A stretch of DNA of 64,000 nucleotides from Siphonodentalium dalli. Taxonomy: Eukaryota; Mollusca; Scaphopoda; Gadilida; Siphonodentaliidae. Where the stretch lies: contig CP136065.1 of assembly GCA_032622095.1 (NCBI GenBank), forward strand, positions 51,579,949 through 51,643,948, in the 5' to 3' direction. This document shows positions 1 to 11,491 of this stretch, piece by piece; positions within the stretch are counted from its first letter, which is position 1, and every line of letters begins with the position of its first letter. Made by a program: the position numbers and the translations under genes. The notes beneath the pieces are model-generated. The model ran no database searches. It was not told the origin of the DNA and saw nothing but the letters and a program-made list of their open reading frames with translations.

Positions 1-190
1 ATTTATATGGAAAAAAAGAGAGAGAGAAAAAACCGGATCCGGACGTGATATCTACCTTTAAATATGATCAATAATTACGAGATAATTAATTCGGATCCCG
101 ACATGGTGTGTTCCCTTAAATGCCATCATGATCACGTAAAATCAATCCAACCGCCGTGTCTATATGAAAAAAATAAGAAGTATGCTGATC
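1..190. repeat. Degenerate repeat around GGATCC/GATCCGG motifs
   Basis: Three diverged units of roughly 50-80 bases each start with a GGATCCGGAC or GATCCGGGCAC motif, followed by a CCTTTAAA motif. The array probably extends left of the window. No coding signal was seen. Confidence 0.35.
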
Positions 191-194
191 CGGG

Positions 195-345
195 CACGAT
201 ATATGTACCTTTAAACAGGGGGGGGGGTCTGCAAAAAAAATCCGTATTTAGGGTCGGGGTGGGTGGGTGGTCCAGAGGCGGAAAAAATGGTGCTTGTAAA
301 TTTTTTCCAAAATGGGTTTTTTTTCCAAACAATTTACAAGTACTG
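195..345 (+). repeat. G-run repeat family, copy 1
   Basis: TTTAAACAG plus a run of Gs, TCTG, an A-run, a GGGTGGGTGGG tract and a long T-rich stretch. The same order occurs inverted at 1690-1870 (C-run then CTGCTTTAAA), and a related copy lies at 8285-8430. The G tracts could form G-quadruplexes. It looks like a dispersed non-coding repeat; the short ORFs across it are chance. Confidence 0.5.
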
Positions 346-1689
346 ACCATGTAATGTTGTTTGTAAGCATGTTAGTACCCTGCTTGTTGGTATAGGGCTA
401 TATAGGCAGCTAAAGTGACTCTTTAGCCTCAGATTTAGCAACATTCTGGATTTCACAGTATCCCGGCCCACTTCACAGTGGAACACCGTATTAGCGTTCA
501 GGAAACTTATGATCAACGGAAGAAATATTTAGTAACAAAATTAATATATTACCCAGTTGTATTATCTGAATAAAAGTAATAAAACAAAAAAACTCTATCA
601 CAAATTGGATACTACATGGTGAATACTCAATGATGACTACTAGTAGATATCATTAACCTGATTGTTGCATAACATGAAATTGAAAAGGGTATCTCATAAA
701 TTTCTGATGTCTGAAATACTGTCTTGTTCTGGCATGTAATCAAATTCATTCATTCTGGTTATTTCTCATCTTGAATGATTGCAAGTAATGTTAATTTGCA
801 ACAATTATCCAAATAAAACTGAATTGGTTATGATGAATGACATTACTGTTTACTGCTCAGACAATCCCAAATGAAGGTGACGCTATTCTCATTGAATTAC
901 CGAACTTCATCTGGGAGCTTTACTGCTCAACAAGTCGAAACTAAAATACTAATTGTATACTGTTATCACTTACAAATAGATGAACTGAAATAATGTGATG
1001 CATTCAGATGCATTGAGAAATGACATTCAATTCTTCATTCTGGTCTATCACCATACCAAACCACATCAAAATTTTACAACCGACACTTAACTTATATTGC
1101 ACTGAATTTCATAAAGTCGATCAGGGCCCATAACTCTGGTAGGCATTGGTGGTCACAACCCGCGATATTATGCATATTCGCCCCCCCCCCCCATTTCTGG
1201 TCCGTCACCATGCCATAGGGCATCAAATATGACAACTGACTCTTGAGTTAAAATTCAAAATGTTTGTACGGACAGACGGCTCGAGACGTCAACTATATAC
1301 CCGCCGACTAATATCGGGCAGTATAATAACCATATATCTATGTGTATACCTAACCAAAAAACAATTCCCCTCCCCACCCCATCCCGTTGGATAAGACTAA
1401 AGAGTTCTTTGATCATGCACATATAATTGTGGAACCCCTGACCTGTTTACCACTATTTACACTGGCCAGTGTTCTCTGTCAGACACAACACACTCGAAAT
1501 ATTAGGGCTATAATGGGGTCTAGGGCAATTTGTGACATATAGTGTACCTATATACACAATGCTTAATTAATATTGTTGTTAGATACTGAAAACACCAGGA
1601 AACACGTGGAAATACAGTATATTTTTCGTTTTTCTGATCTGTGTTTACCAATTATTAAGGCAGTTAACACAGTTATTGAAGAACGGCTA
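346..1689. other. No recognisable feature
   Basis: AT-rich sequence without a credible ORF, RNA gene or repeat structure. A C-run lies near 1180-1192. Confidence 0.4.
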
Positions 1690-1870
1690 AAAAAAAAACT
1701 CTGAAATTTTGATAAAAACATGAGAAACGGGGGGTGGGTCCCCAAAATTTTGGAGGAAAACAATATTTTTTTTGCAAAAATGGGGTGGTGGGTCCCTCGA
1801 GGTCGGAAAAAACTTTTTGGGCCCTATATGTGCAATTTTTTTCCAGACCCCCCCCCCTGCTTTAAATACG
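1690..1870 (-). repeat. G-run repeat family, copy 2 (inverted)
   Basis: Contains a GGGGGGTGGGTCC tract, A/T runs and a terminal CCAGACCCCCCCCC run followed by CTGCTTTAAA, the reverse complement of the start of the copy at 195-345. Confidence 0.5.
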
Positions 1871-1974
1871 ATTAATCGGGTTGAATGAGCACGACATCCC
1901 TATATTGGTTTAATCTCACCTCCTAACCAGTTTCCGCGTGTCAGAAACGGCTTTTAAAGCGTTAAATGTGTGAT

Positions 1975-2075
1975 AAAACAAGCATGAAATTCATACCCGA
2001 ATCCGGGTCGAAATCCGGTAAAAAGACACCGAAATCCGGGATCCGGAATCCGGAATCCGGTAAAAAGACACACCC
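1975..2075. repeat. Short tandem repeat of AATCCGG
   Basis: Repeats of AATCCGG and GGTAAAAAGACAC, each seen at least twice. A small local tandem array with no coding potential. Confidence 0.55.
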
Positions 2076-2262
2076 CTATTAGTGTACTGCCATATGAACA
2101 TTAGAAAATGATGCAAAACTCTTGTTGGAAAGGTCACGTGGCTTTCTTTAAAATCAATCAGTTTCACCTGGTTATACAGATACGTGCACCCAATTAACTA
2201 AGTACTAAAATAGATCATTAATATCAGTTTGGGACCCATCACTAGCGGTTTTCAATTTTCTA

Positions 2263-2490
2263 ATTAACGCTGTCTATACTAAATACTCATTGGCGAGGAG
2301 TTCTCTCAGGAAATGTTCAGAACGTTTCCCACCAATGCATAGGAATCCTTCTGCGTCTGTTTTATCAGCTTGTTTTCTGTCTGTCGTCTGATCATATTTC
2401 CTGAACACCCTTCAAGATGAATAATAGACCATTCCAATGTATACTGTTATAACTGATTGGGAGATTCCATTCAGAAAGGAAAGTGTTAAA
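2263..2490 (+). mobile_element. R1 MITE copy (diverged)
   Basis: Shares with the other R1 copies: CTAAATACTCATTGGCGAG near the start, ATGTTCAGAA, GATGAATAATAGACCATTCC and a GGGAGATTCCATTCAG end. The consensus ends across copies read TTAACCCTTTATACT and its complement, indicating a TTAA-flanked, piggyBac-like non-autonomous DNA element. Confidence 0.6.
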
Positions 2491-2638
2491 TATACAATAA
2501 GCGTAATTGGAGAAAGGGAAAATTAAAATGGCACCGATATGGCTAGCTTGTGTGATGACAATTTGCTCACTACATTTTCCAGAAATGGAGCAATCTCTTC
2601 AAAGTTGTGAATTTGTTGAATGACCGGGACACTAATTT

Positions 2639-2890
2639 TTAACCCTTTATACTAAAGCATCATTGACGAGTAGTTATCCCATAGGACATGTTCAGAATAT
2701 AAGTTCAACAAACGATAGGTCGTTTGTTAAACTTATTATCTAAACATTTCCCTCAATAAATAGGGCCCCTTCTGCACTTTTATTTATCTGTCGTGTGCTT
2801 TTATTACATTAACATCCCTCCAAATGAATAATACATCATTCCAATGTACACATTTATAACTGAATGGAGAATCCATTCAGTATAGAAATG
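2639..2890 (+). mobile_element. R1 MITE copy with central palindrome
   Basis: Begins TTAACCCTTTATACTAAA and ends CCATTCAGTATAGAAA, so the ends are inverted repeats. The centre carries the palindrome AACAAACGATAGGTCGTTTG. No ORF; a non-autonomous TTAA element by structure. Confidence 0.7.
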
Positions 2891-2984
2891 ATTATTGTGT
2901 TCATACATAGGATCGTATTATTTTCTGGAATCGACGACGAACATATATTTTTATGGTAACGGATATCATGGAGCACCTATACAG

Positions 2985-3155
2985 ACCATTGTTGAAATTA
3001 TTATCTAAACATTTCCCTCAATAGATAGGGATACTTATGCACTATTATTTATCTTTCCACTGCTTTTGTCGCCTTAACATCCCTCCAAATTAATAATAGA
3101 CAAGTCCGATATACATGTTGTTTAACTGACTGGGATAATCCATTTAGTATATTGA
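2985..3155 (+). mobile_element. R1 MITE, truncated copy
   Basis: Starts within the element at ATTATCTAAACATTTCCCTC and runs to the GGGATAATCCATTTAGTAT end. The left half, including the palindrome, is missing. Confidence 0.6.
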
Positions 3156-4590
3156 TCATGGATTATCTCCCTTTGAAATTCAGTTCATATATAGTTCAAC
3201 AGATTTTCAGTTTAATGTATACACAGACCAGTGCCATTAAAACAGGGCGAATGTGTAATTTCTGCTTGTGTGAAAAAATTTCACCTCAATGCATTCTTAT
3301 GCCTCTATGTTGTTTGATGGACAACAAAGGAGAGTCGGATCGTCCATATTATAGTCAAATATTGTATCTCACGTGACTTTCTCGCATTCTGATTGGCTGC
3401 ACACTGCTATACAATTTTACGATAGTACCCCAGTAGGATTCCTACATGCCTATTATTATTTTTCTATTTATGACAAATGTCCGATCATAGTTATCCAATG
3501 TATTTAATAGTTTGTCCGTTTAGTTGGCAAGCGGGCAGTCCTAATTTTGTAATGCCAGTAGACGTTATTTATAACTTCCTTTCCGATTTATAAAAGTTCG
3601 CCAAAATGTCTTTGCTAATGACGTATTTATAGAAATAAATGCAAGAATCAAGAAGAGATGCTGTTAGATGTAACTACTAACAATAGTTATGCTCCCCTGC
3701 CATCGTCAAAAGAATGCCGTAAATTGTAAAATATGTGACCGATTTCCAAAATTCACGGTAAATAAAAAATGTGACAAAATCAGACACAGAAATTGTGAGA
3801 GAATTGACACCTGCGGCTCGTGGACTATTCCTCCTTGAGGACCACTATTTTGGCGTAGTCAACTCCAAGCCATTCATTATATATATATAATGTACTGTAG
3901 TTAATAGACCTGCCGAAATACAAATCCCTACAAATATTTCAAAACGAAAACTATACCCTTCAGTTTTTATTGACCAACGTTATAGAACATGGCAAATTTA
4001 CAAATATTCTGAGGCTCAACACCGACGTAGATATTGTTGCAATAGCATCCACAGAAACCTCATATGTGAGTACATACCAAGTGGAATTCCCATGTGCATA
4101 CAATTGGTACAGAAGTACTTCTAGTCTGTTTAATTCGGCGCAAGTCATTTTTCAAACTTAGACGATGGGGATTGATTATTTTGCATGTTCCTTGATGGTT
4201 CCTGCTATGAGATTTGAAAAGTATTGGGTGTTCACTGTCATTAATTTTCATACAATATCAATTCGTGTAGCAATTCCTCGTGTCAGTCAAGGGTTCATGA
4301 TTATTATATATACCACTAGCGGTTGTCATTGGAGACAGAATGAGTTAGGCCAATGATGATTCCATCGGCGTAGGTTTGTAGACAGACAAGCTTTTAAAAG
4401 TGTCTACGTTGCATTATCCAATCTATATTTCTGTGGTTTATTATAGCGTGCGTATACCATATATATATAAATATAATTGGTGAAATGCTCACTAATGCAG
4501 CTAGTATATATACTATCAACACTATATCAACTTATCTAAGCGTGTTACGACTGACACTCAATTTTAATGCTCAAAGCTGAGAAACTCTGT
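3156..4590. other. No recognisable feature
   Basis: AT-rich, with several short ORFs that overlap each other on both strands and match no family I know. They show no coding motif and are treated as chance. Confidence 0.4.
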
Positions 4591-4621
4591 TCGGGACCAA
4601 TATTTGAAATAGTGTGTCATT

Positions 4622-4700
4622 TGCAGAATGAGGTTCCCAAATGGTGAATTTAACGACGTTAGCGTCATTAAATTAACTCTCTGGGAACCTGGGTCTGTTT
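4622..4700. repeat. Small hairpin repeat, GCAGAATGAGGT type, copy 1
   Basis: GCAGAATGAGGTTCCCA on the left pairs with TGGGAACCTGGGTCTG on the right, with inner arms GTGAATTTA/TAAATTAAC. A second copy of the same family is at 5983-6079. Confidence 0.5.
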
Positions 4701-4974
4701 AACCTCAACCGCTATTGGACACATAGGCAGGGACGTGGCTAGAGGGTCTCCGTTGCGGGTGGGGGGTGCCAACATTGGGAAATTCCAACTTCACCCCCCC
4801 CACTTGAATCAGAATCAGACCAAACTTGCATAATTCCATTTGCACCCCCTCCTTGCACCTCAGTGCTCAGGCCTAATATCCTATATATTCATAAACCATG
4901 GTTCTATATTCCCGGTATGACAACATTCAGATATTTTAACCTGAACAATTGCATAAATCCTAACATCTAGTGGT

Positions 4975-5780
4975 CTAACTCCAGACAAATGCACAATGAT
5001 ACGGGCAAGAGACCAGGACACACCGGGCTGACCATGGTTGTTCGGGCCGGTTTGAGAACATTTTGAAAACTACATATACAAGAAAATAGCAAATCCTAGC
5101 ATCAAGACTGGCCTCAACTGAAGCTTTCCTAGTGTTGGAAATTTCAAACCTCTTCAAATTCACCAACTGATGATCATTTCAGTCCAAAAGTTTGACCAAA
5201 TGTAGTAAAATATTGTTTTTTAAAAACTAATTAGCAGTTTTGTATTGGCCACGGGGCAGGGACAATGACACACCGGGCCGACCATGGTTCGGCCCGGTGT
5301 GTGAAAATTTTGAAATCTGAACAAGAAAATCCTAGAATCTAGACTAGCAAGCCTTCACACCGTTGGAAATTTCAAACCTGACCACTTAGGTTGGAAAATT
5401 TCCAACTGATGACAATTCCAATGATAAAGTTGAACAAATGTATGACAATATTGTTTTCTTAAATTAACTAGCAGTTTTTGACTGGCCATGGGGAGGGACC
5501 AGGATACAAGCTTTCCAAGTGATGGAAATTTCCTAAGGTTGGAAAATTTCCAACTGATGACCATTTCAATCCAAAATTTTTACCAAAAATAGGAAAATAT
5601 GCAAATATTGGTCCAAAACCAATTAATACCCCCAATAAATTGTTTGCAAATCAAACCACAGGAACATTTTCAACCTATTGTTGGTGTGAAATTACCAACT
5701 AATGTTTTCACAGGTATGAAATTTCCAACTGTTGAAAAATTTGACCAAAGTTGGGGGGGGGGGGGTGAGACACCCCAAAC
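4975..5780 (+). repeat. Degenerate tandem repeat, ~240-bp period
   Basis: Units starting near 5011 and 5260 share the order ACACCGGGC(C/T)GACCATGGTT, GTTGGAAATTTC, CCAACTGATGA, ACCAAATGTA and TTGGCCA(C/T)GGGG. A third, shortened unit starts near 5497, and further diverged pieces run to a G-run at 5752-5765. A related single piece (GGTTGGAAAATTTC) is at 46440-46640, so the unit is also dispersed. Confidence 0.65.
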
Positions 5781-5982
5781 CCCCAACTGTCGCCACGTCT
5801 CTGCACCTAGGATCAGATTGAAGTCCCGCAGTTGAAGACTATGTTCACCCATTAGTCGCGTCGATTAATATGCATTTCATCTTCTGCAAATTAGTGGAGA
5901 TAGAATCTAAACAGAAGGAAAAAAGTAACTAAAACAATGCTAATTTGAGACTATAGATACTTCTCAGAAGAAGAGGCATAAG

Positions 5983-6079
5983 CAGAATGAGGTCCCCATA
6001 GTGTAAATTTGGTGATGCAAGTCCGCTGTGCGGTGTAGTATAACTAAATTCACCCTCTGGAAACCTCATTCTGCAATTG
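5983..6079. repeat. Small hairpin repeat, GCAGAATGAGGT type, copy 2
   Basis: GCAGAATGAGGTCCCCA is matched by GGAAACCTCATTCTGC at the other end, and GTGTAAATTTG by CTAAATTCAC inside. A palindromic MITE-like unit of about 97 bases. Confidence 0.6.
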
Positions 6080-8284
6080 CCAGACATACTATTTCAAGGC
6101 TTATTCAGGACGATATTAAAAATTACATTAATCTTTGTATCCGAATCTACGTTTGCTGGATGGTTGTCCCTACCATGAGTTTATCGTGGCCATCTTTTAC
6201 AATTGGCTCATTTCCAAGATATGGATTAGTACATCGCTTGTCGCGGTGCCAGCGGGAGTATACGTCACATATTTAGTTTTCGTGGCATTGAGCATAGCCA
6301 TCCACACGCATCGTTAAAAGCATTTCCTACACGTTGATTATGTTTAGCTATTGATAGATGTTTATTGTTATGATTGTGTTGATTTTCTGAAATCCGAACA
6401 ATTCAAGATAATATAATTAACATTTGATTGTTTGTGATAATTATCGCCATTCAACGAACGGCAATTGAATAGAGGGAGCCAACTGCTCGAAATCACAGAT
6501 TGTATGTGATAACTTATATAATCAAATATATGTGATCACTCATATAACCAAATATTTGTTAATGTTTGCCATTTTGATCTGTTGGCGCAAGCAATGTTTT
6601 ATTTTGCGTCTCACGTGTACATGAATATATTTACATAACCCATGTGTGTTACAATAAATCCTCTTCGGTGATTGACCAATTGGGTAATGCATGTTATATC
6701 ACAATAAAACACATTATAAAACAAACGGACGTCATCTATCTTGTTGACATACATGACTAAACTAAAAGCGGTCGATGGAATAAATGGGCGTGTTTTTTTA
6801 AGTGCGCGGCAACAGACTTATTGGTCGATAGTTCACGGGAAGAATATTGGTCTAACGCACAGTGCGACATGATATAATATCCACACGGCAGACATATTTC
6901 AGAAAACAAATTCAGCTGAGTCTATTGAAATTTATAAGGAAAAGGCTATATAGAGGATTTCTCTAATGAGTCGCAATTATATACGAAATTTATTAACCAA
7001 CTGCACTAAATTCGATTCGAGCCGTGCTTCAGATCCATTTTATCACATAATCACATTTTAGCCAGGAAAAACGATCTCGAAACGATCTCGTAAAGACACC
7101 TTCAAGAAAACATATGGTTCTATTTTAAATGTCGTTTCAAGTTGACAAAATTGTTCCACAGCCCTTATTATCCATGTTTATCTCACAGTCAACACCAAGT
7201 AACGCAAATCAAATTGAATATCATAAATTCATAATTATATTTTAATTAACCTAATAATAAAGTTCCGGCATTATCATCGATATCATTGCGCCGAGCTTTT
7301 ACGTCACCGAACGTGCCGTTAATACACGTGTGTCCTACTGAAATATGAGGCCTGATTTAGGGGCTAATTATGTGATAAACAAATTTCAGAGATGACTTTA
7401 GTTTTAGTGTTTTTGTATTGAGGGGTATCTCGCTGTGGCCCTTCATACATGCGCACAACAACATCTATATATCCTTAAAAAACACACTGAAACTACATTC
7501 GTACGAGTCTTCAAAACAGTTTAATCTCCCATGATTTTGTATTTTTTAAACTGAACACTACCCCCCACATAAAGGGAAATATATCAAGAATATCGCCCCT
7601 AAGTACATTTCGCCCACTTCCTCGACCCTAATACACTGACAGAGCTCTAACCTATCTAGGCAATTCTTTATGTGATGGGAAACGTATTATTTTCAATGGA
7701 GTTTATTTAGGTCGACGAGTCCACCGACAAAGATACTATAAATATGCACCCACGCGAGCGCCTCTTCGTGTTAACAGTTGATATATCATTCACTATACGG
7801 GAAAAGAACACCCATATCTTGACTCAAATTGGATGTTAATAACTACTTTCAGACAGAAACACATCGAATAAGATGCGTTTGATTAACATAGCGTCTGGTC
7901 CAATATATACAGAGAAATTAAAATTTCCTAATCGGAAACAGGGTCTCGTATATCGTTTGGTTCACTTGGCCTAAATTGGTTTCTGGCATGTTTGCTGCCG
8001 TTAATCACACGAACCTATGGGAATATGTACGTCCAATATGAACCTATTTGCAGGAGGATGTGTTTGACGTCTGACCTAATCATTGCAAATTTGTATTCTG
8101 ACCACAAATTGGAGTCATTTGAGAATATCCTCTTCGATTACCACTGTGAATTCGCCCGTCGACTTAGACTTACTGCTTCTATGTAGAACCAAGACAGGGA
8201 CATTAGTTTGGAAATGAGGTTTCGTGTCTCGGATTGTCTTAGTAACGGACGTGTTCTAATAAATGTCCATTCCGTCCAGATAAC
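6080..8284. other. No recognisable feature
   Basis: AT-rich sequence without a credible gene. A few imperfect local repeats occur near 6500-6560 (ATGTGATAACTTATATAA then ATGTGATCACTCATATAA). Confidence 0.4.
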
Positions 8285-8430
8285 CTTTTCAGTCGGGGGG
8301 GGGGGTCGGAAACTTGCTGGGACCCACCCACCCCCGCGTCCAAATTGTTTCCGTTTTCGGCAGTTTTTTCCGACCATTTTTGGACACCCACCCACACTAA
8401 AACATAGATTTGCGGGGGGAAGTTCACTGT
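8285..8430 (+). repeat. G-run repeat family, copy 3
   Basis: A G-run, then GACCCACCCACCCCCGCG, T-rich sequence and ACACCCACCCACAC. It resembles the repeats at 195-345 and 1690-1870 in composition and layout, but is more diverged. Confidence 0.45.
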
Positions 8431-8821
8431 AAACAGCTGTATATGAATTTCTTTGCATACTATTTGTCATGAATGTTAACATTGGGGTCATTCGGGTAAA
8501 AAAACATGGCTGCCAGCGGCCAGCTTGGATTTCAAAATTCAAAACATTAGCATGGGCTACAGGCTATACTGTTTGTCTGATCATCATGAAATTTGTCATT
8601 TATGTTAATATTGATATATAGATGGGAGCGAGTAATTTTGGGGTGATTCGGTAACCCACCAACCCCGGCATACGTGCCCGGAAAATACCCCCCCCCCCCC
8701 TGTTTCAGTTGGAACTAATTGGTCTGGCAATCGAATGTTTCCGATGAAATAACGATCTACAAACATACCCCATGCGATCTGACACCATAAAACTACAATT
8801 TGTACGTCGTCGATTCCACAC

Positions 8822-9065
8822 ATTAACCCATTCTATACTGAATTGGTGATCCCATTCATTTATAAAAGTATACATTGTAATGATCTATCATTCATTTAGA
8901 GGGATGTTAATGCGATAAAATCAGACGACAGATAAATAAAAGTGCAGGCATCCTAATTATTGAGGGAAATGTTTAGATAATAAGTTCAACAAACGACCTA
9001 TCGTTTGTTGAACTTATTATCTGAAATGTTCCTATGAGATAACTATATTCATCAACGACTCTTTA
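8822..9065 (-). mobile_element. R1 MITE copy, minus strand
   Basis: Starts TTAACCCATTCTATACTGAA, followed by the family's inner blocks in reverse: AGGGATGTTAATG, CAGACGACAGATAAATAAAA, ATTGAGGGAAATGTTTAGAT, and the palindrome with arms GTTCAACAAACGA/TCGTTTGTTGAAC. No coding capacity. Confidence 0.7.
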
Positions 9066-9479
9066 TGATAACAACGGTTAGTACGATGCTGTTATTTCCA
9101 TATATCGACTTACAAAAGAGGAAATGTTCATTTTTTGTCAGGCGAGCAAAAATTCCAAAGATCGTTTGCGACAAAGAACTTCGTTTTCCAAAACGTTGTA
9201 GATAATAAACAGCGTTATAGACAATAATCTTTTCTACTTGTCATATACGAATGATTGTGATCGAAAGTATATTTCAATGTTCTTTATCTTGGAAGCTGAA
9301 ACTTTTTCAGGATTTTTTTTACTAATTTGATGTCAAATCAAATCTTTAAACATGGCTAATTTTGGGGCCGTGCCTGTTTTGACATGTACATTCTATTTCT
9401 GTTATTGCAGCGATGAGACCATGTAGGCAAATGCCACTGCAGGTTTCTCGGGACATATATCAAATGAAGTCGATTATTA
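9066..9479. other. No recognisable feature
   Basis: AT-rich spacer between the R1 copy and the foldback element. No ORF or repeat seen. Confidence 0.4.
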
Positions 9480-9988
9480 TAACCCCTGGTCAAGTGGTCC
9501 TGCTAATATGCTGGTGGTCCTGCTGAATTGCTATGCTGCTGGTAGGGCAAACTGATGTCGTTACGAAAAAGTACCGTTATTTTTTCTAAATTTGTCATTT
9601 TCGCGGTGTTTGGCTAATCCGAGCGATTTGAGAAAAAAAAACAGTGTGCGTATGAAACATTCAACATATCATTTAAAAATATATATAATAATGCCTGTGC
9701 TGATGTTTCAAAAATGACGCGAATAACCATCTTGATTATAGCCGATTTTCAACATCTGATACAAACAGTATTAAAACTATATCGCAATAAATATGTTTTT
9801 GAATGTTTGATACGCATAATGGCTTTTCCTGGATATGTTCAGATTATCAACACACCGCGAAAAAGACAAGCTAAAAAATTCAAACGGTACTTTTTGTTAA
9901 CAGCATCAGTTTGCCCTAACAGCATCGTAGCAATTCAGCATGACCCAACCGAATCATAGCACATTAGCAGGACCACTTGTCCAGGGGT
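9480..9988. mobile_element. Foldback element, ~140-bp inverted arms
   Basis: The left arm begins CCCCTGGTCAAGTGGTCCTG and the right arm ends CAGGACCACTTGTCCAGGGG. Inner parts also pair: GGGCAAACTGATG with CATCAGTTTGCCC, AAAAAGTACCGT with ACGGTACTTTTT, and TTCGCGGTGT with ACACCGCGAA. Total length is about 510 bases. An exact target-site duplication was not found by eye. The 81-codon ORF at 9714-9959 is inside it and is not supported as a gene. Confidence 0.75.
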
Positions 9989-10068
9989 GATTACTCAGTA
10001 TGGCGATCTATCAGTTTTATTGCTATAGATGAAACGTTTGTCAGGCCAATAATCAAAATTAACCCTTT

Positions 10069-10316
10069 CAGTGCCCAGTCCGATTTTTGTATCAACCCAT
10101 ATACCTTGTGCCCAATGGTCGCCTAGCATATATAAGAGAATGCATTGGCCTAACAAATTTTCATCATTTGTTATTATTGTTTTACAATTTTTTACAATTT
10201 TAATAATTTTTTCTTATATTCTTTAACTCTTTCAGTGCCAGATTTGATCGGCCCTGGCACTCTACAGACTGTAAATTAGGGCCGATGAAATCGGCCCCTG
10301 GCACTGAAAGAGTTAA
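10069..10316. mobile_element. M1-type TTAA MITE, copy 1
   Basis: TTAACCCTTTCAGTGCC at the left and GGCACTGAAAGAGTTAA at the right give a terminal inverted repeat flanked by TTAA, the piggyBac target. The interior has the family core TATATAAGAGAATGCATTGG and a TTTTTTCTTATATTCTTTAA stretch shared with 19220-19260. Confidence 0.75.
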
Positions 10317-11299
10317 AACGTCGATGATACCATTCCAATGTAGCAAACACAATTCACCTCCTCTCATTATTAACGGTGCATGTACACTGAGTAAGTGTAG
10401 TGCATGGATGTATTTTAGATTAAGCAGATTTATTATATATTAAGTGCAAGACAAATTGCATTTTCAGTAACGAAGGTAGAACAATCACCAGCGAGTTGCC
10501 TGGCAGTATTCGATCAAAGTTGATCCAACAAAATATGGACTAATTCCAAAAAACAAATGTGTACGAACATCTCATCAGTGAAATAATTGAAGCCGGTTCA
10601 TGCAAAACAAAACATGTCGACAATATTATTCTTTGAACATGTCAAAAAAGTTAATCGCAGGAAACTAATCCTGATGATCCATCTATCTACAAAGTGCCGA
10701 TCTAAGAGTACGCCCATACATTCACAAGTTTGCACGGTATGGTTTGCAGGCAGTTCGTCGTAGAAAACGACATGGTGCCAGAATATGAACGGAAACATGC
10801 ATACAACATGCATCTGCATCACAGCTAACTACATGAGAAGTAATGCATATGCAGTTCCACCTGTGTGCTACCGCAATGTTCATGTAAATAGCATGCAATT
10901 ATTTTTCGAGAATCAATCATACAGGTATTTGAAGGCAACTGTCAGTAGCATGTGGAACTACATAACTTTTAATTTGCATGTCGTTAGCTACAAAATATAC
11001 AGGGAGGTAACCTGATTCGTGTATCCTTCTTGCAGCATTTATCATTTTTATCATTATTTCTTACATTCTATGACAATTTTAACATTTTTTTAATCATTGT
11101 TTTCATTTTTTCTTACATTCTTGTAATTTTACTTACATTCGATAACAATTTTTTAGCATTTTTTTCTTATATTCTTTAACAATTTTAACATTTATTTTTA
11201 TCCTTTTAATTATTTTTTCTTACTAATAATAGTGAAAAATACATGCTACCACCATCATGTCGAAAATACACAAAGTAACCCATCATTTTACGTTGAAGA
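10317..11299. other. AT-rich spacer
   Basis: No supported gene. 11030-11230 holds imperfect repeats of TTTTTTCTTACATTCT type, related to the T-rich interior of the M1 MITEs. Confidence 0.4.
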
Positions 11300-11491
11300 G
11301 ATCATATCATAATTGAGAACGCTCTTTATTATTTACCGCTTTTGGACGACGGACGCATGGATGCCCTTTGTGCGAGTGCGAGTCGATAATTGGAATTTTA
11401 AAATGTGTTAAACGTTCGTCATTTGAAAGTCGATATCGGGCCATCAAAATCTTATATTAATCCGCTCGTGGGTCCGATCTAATTATTTTCT
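11300..11491 (+). repeat. Left flank repeat of the 33/30-bp minisatellite
   Basis: Shares an ordered set of blocks with 15290-15480: GCTCTTTATTATTTACC, ATTGGAATTTT, GTCATTTGAAA, TCGATATCGGGCCATCAA and GGTCCGATCTAATTATTTT. The array starts immediately after the last block. It may be the original single sequence within which the array grew, or two copies of a dispersed repeat. Confidence 0.6.

Noticed and set aside
5599-5852. Overlapping 60-78-codon ORFs on both strands
   Set aside because: They fall in the degenerate ~240-bp repeat and its G-run.
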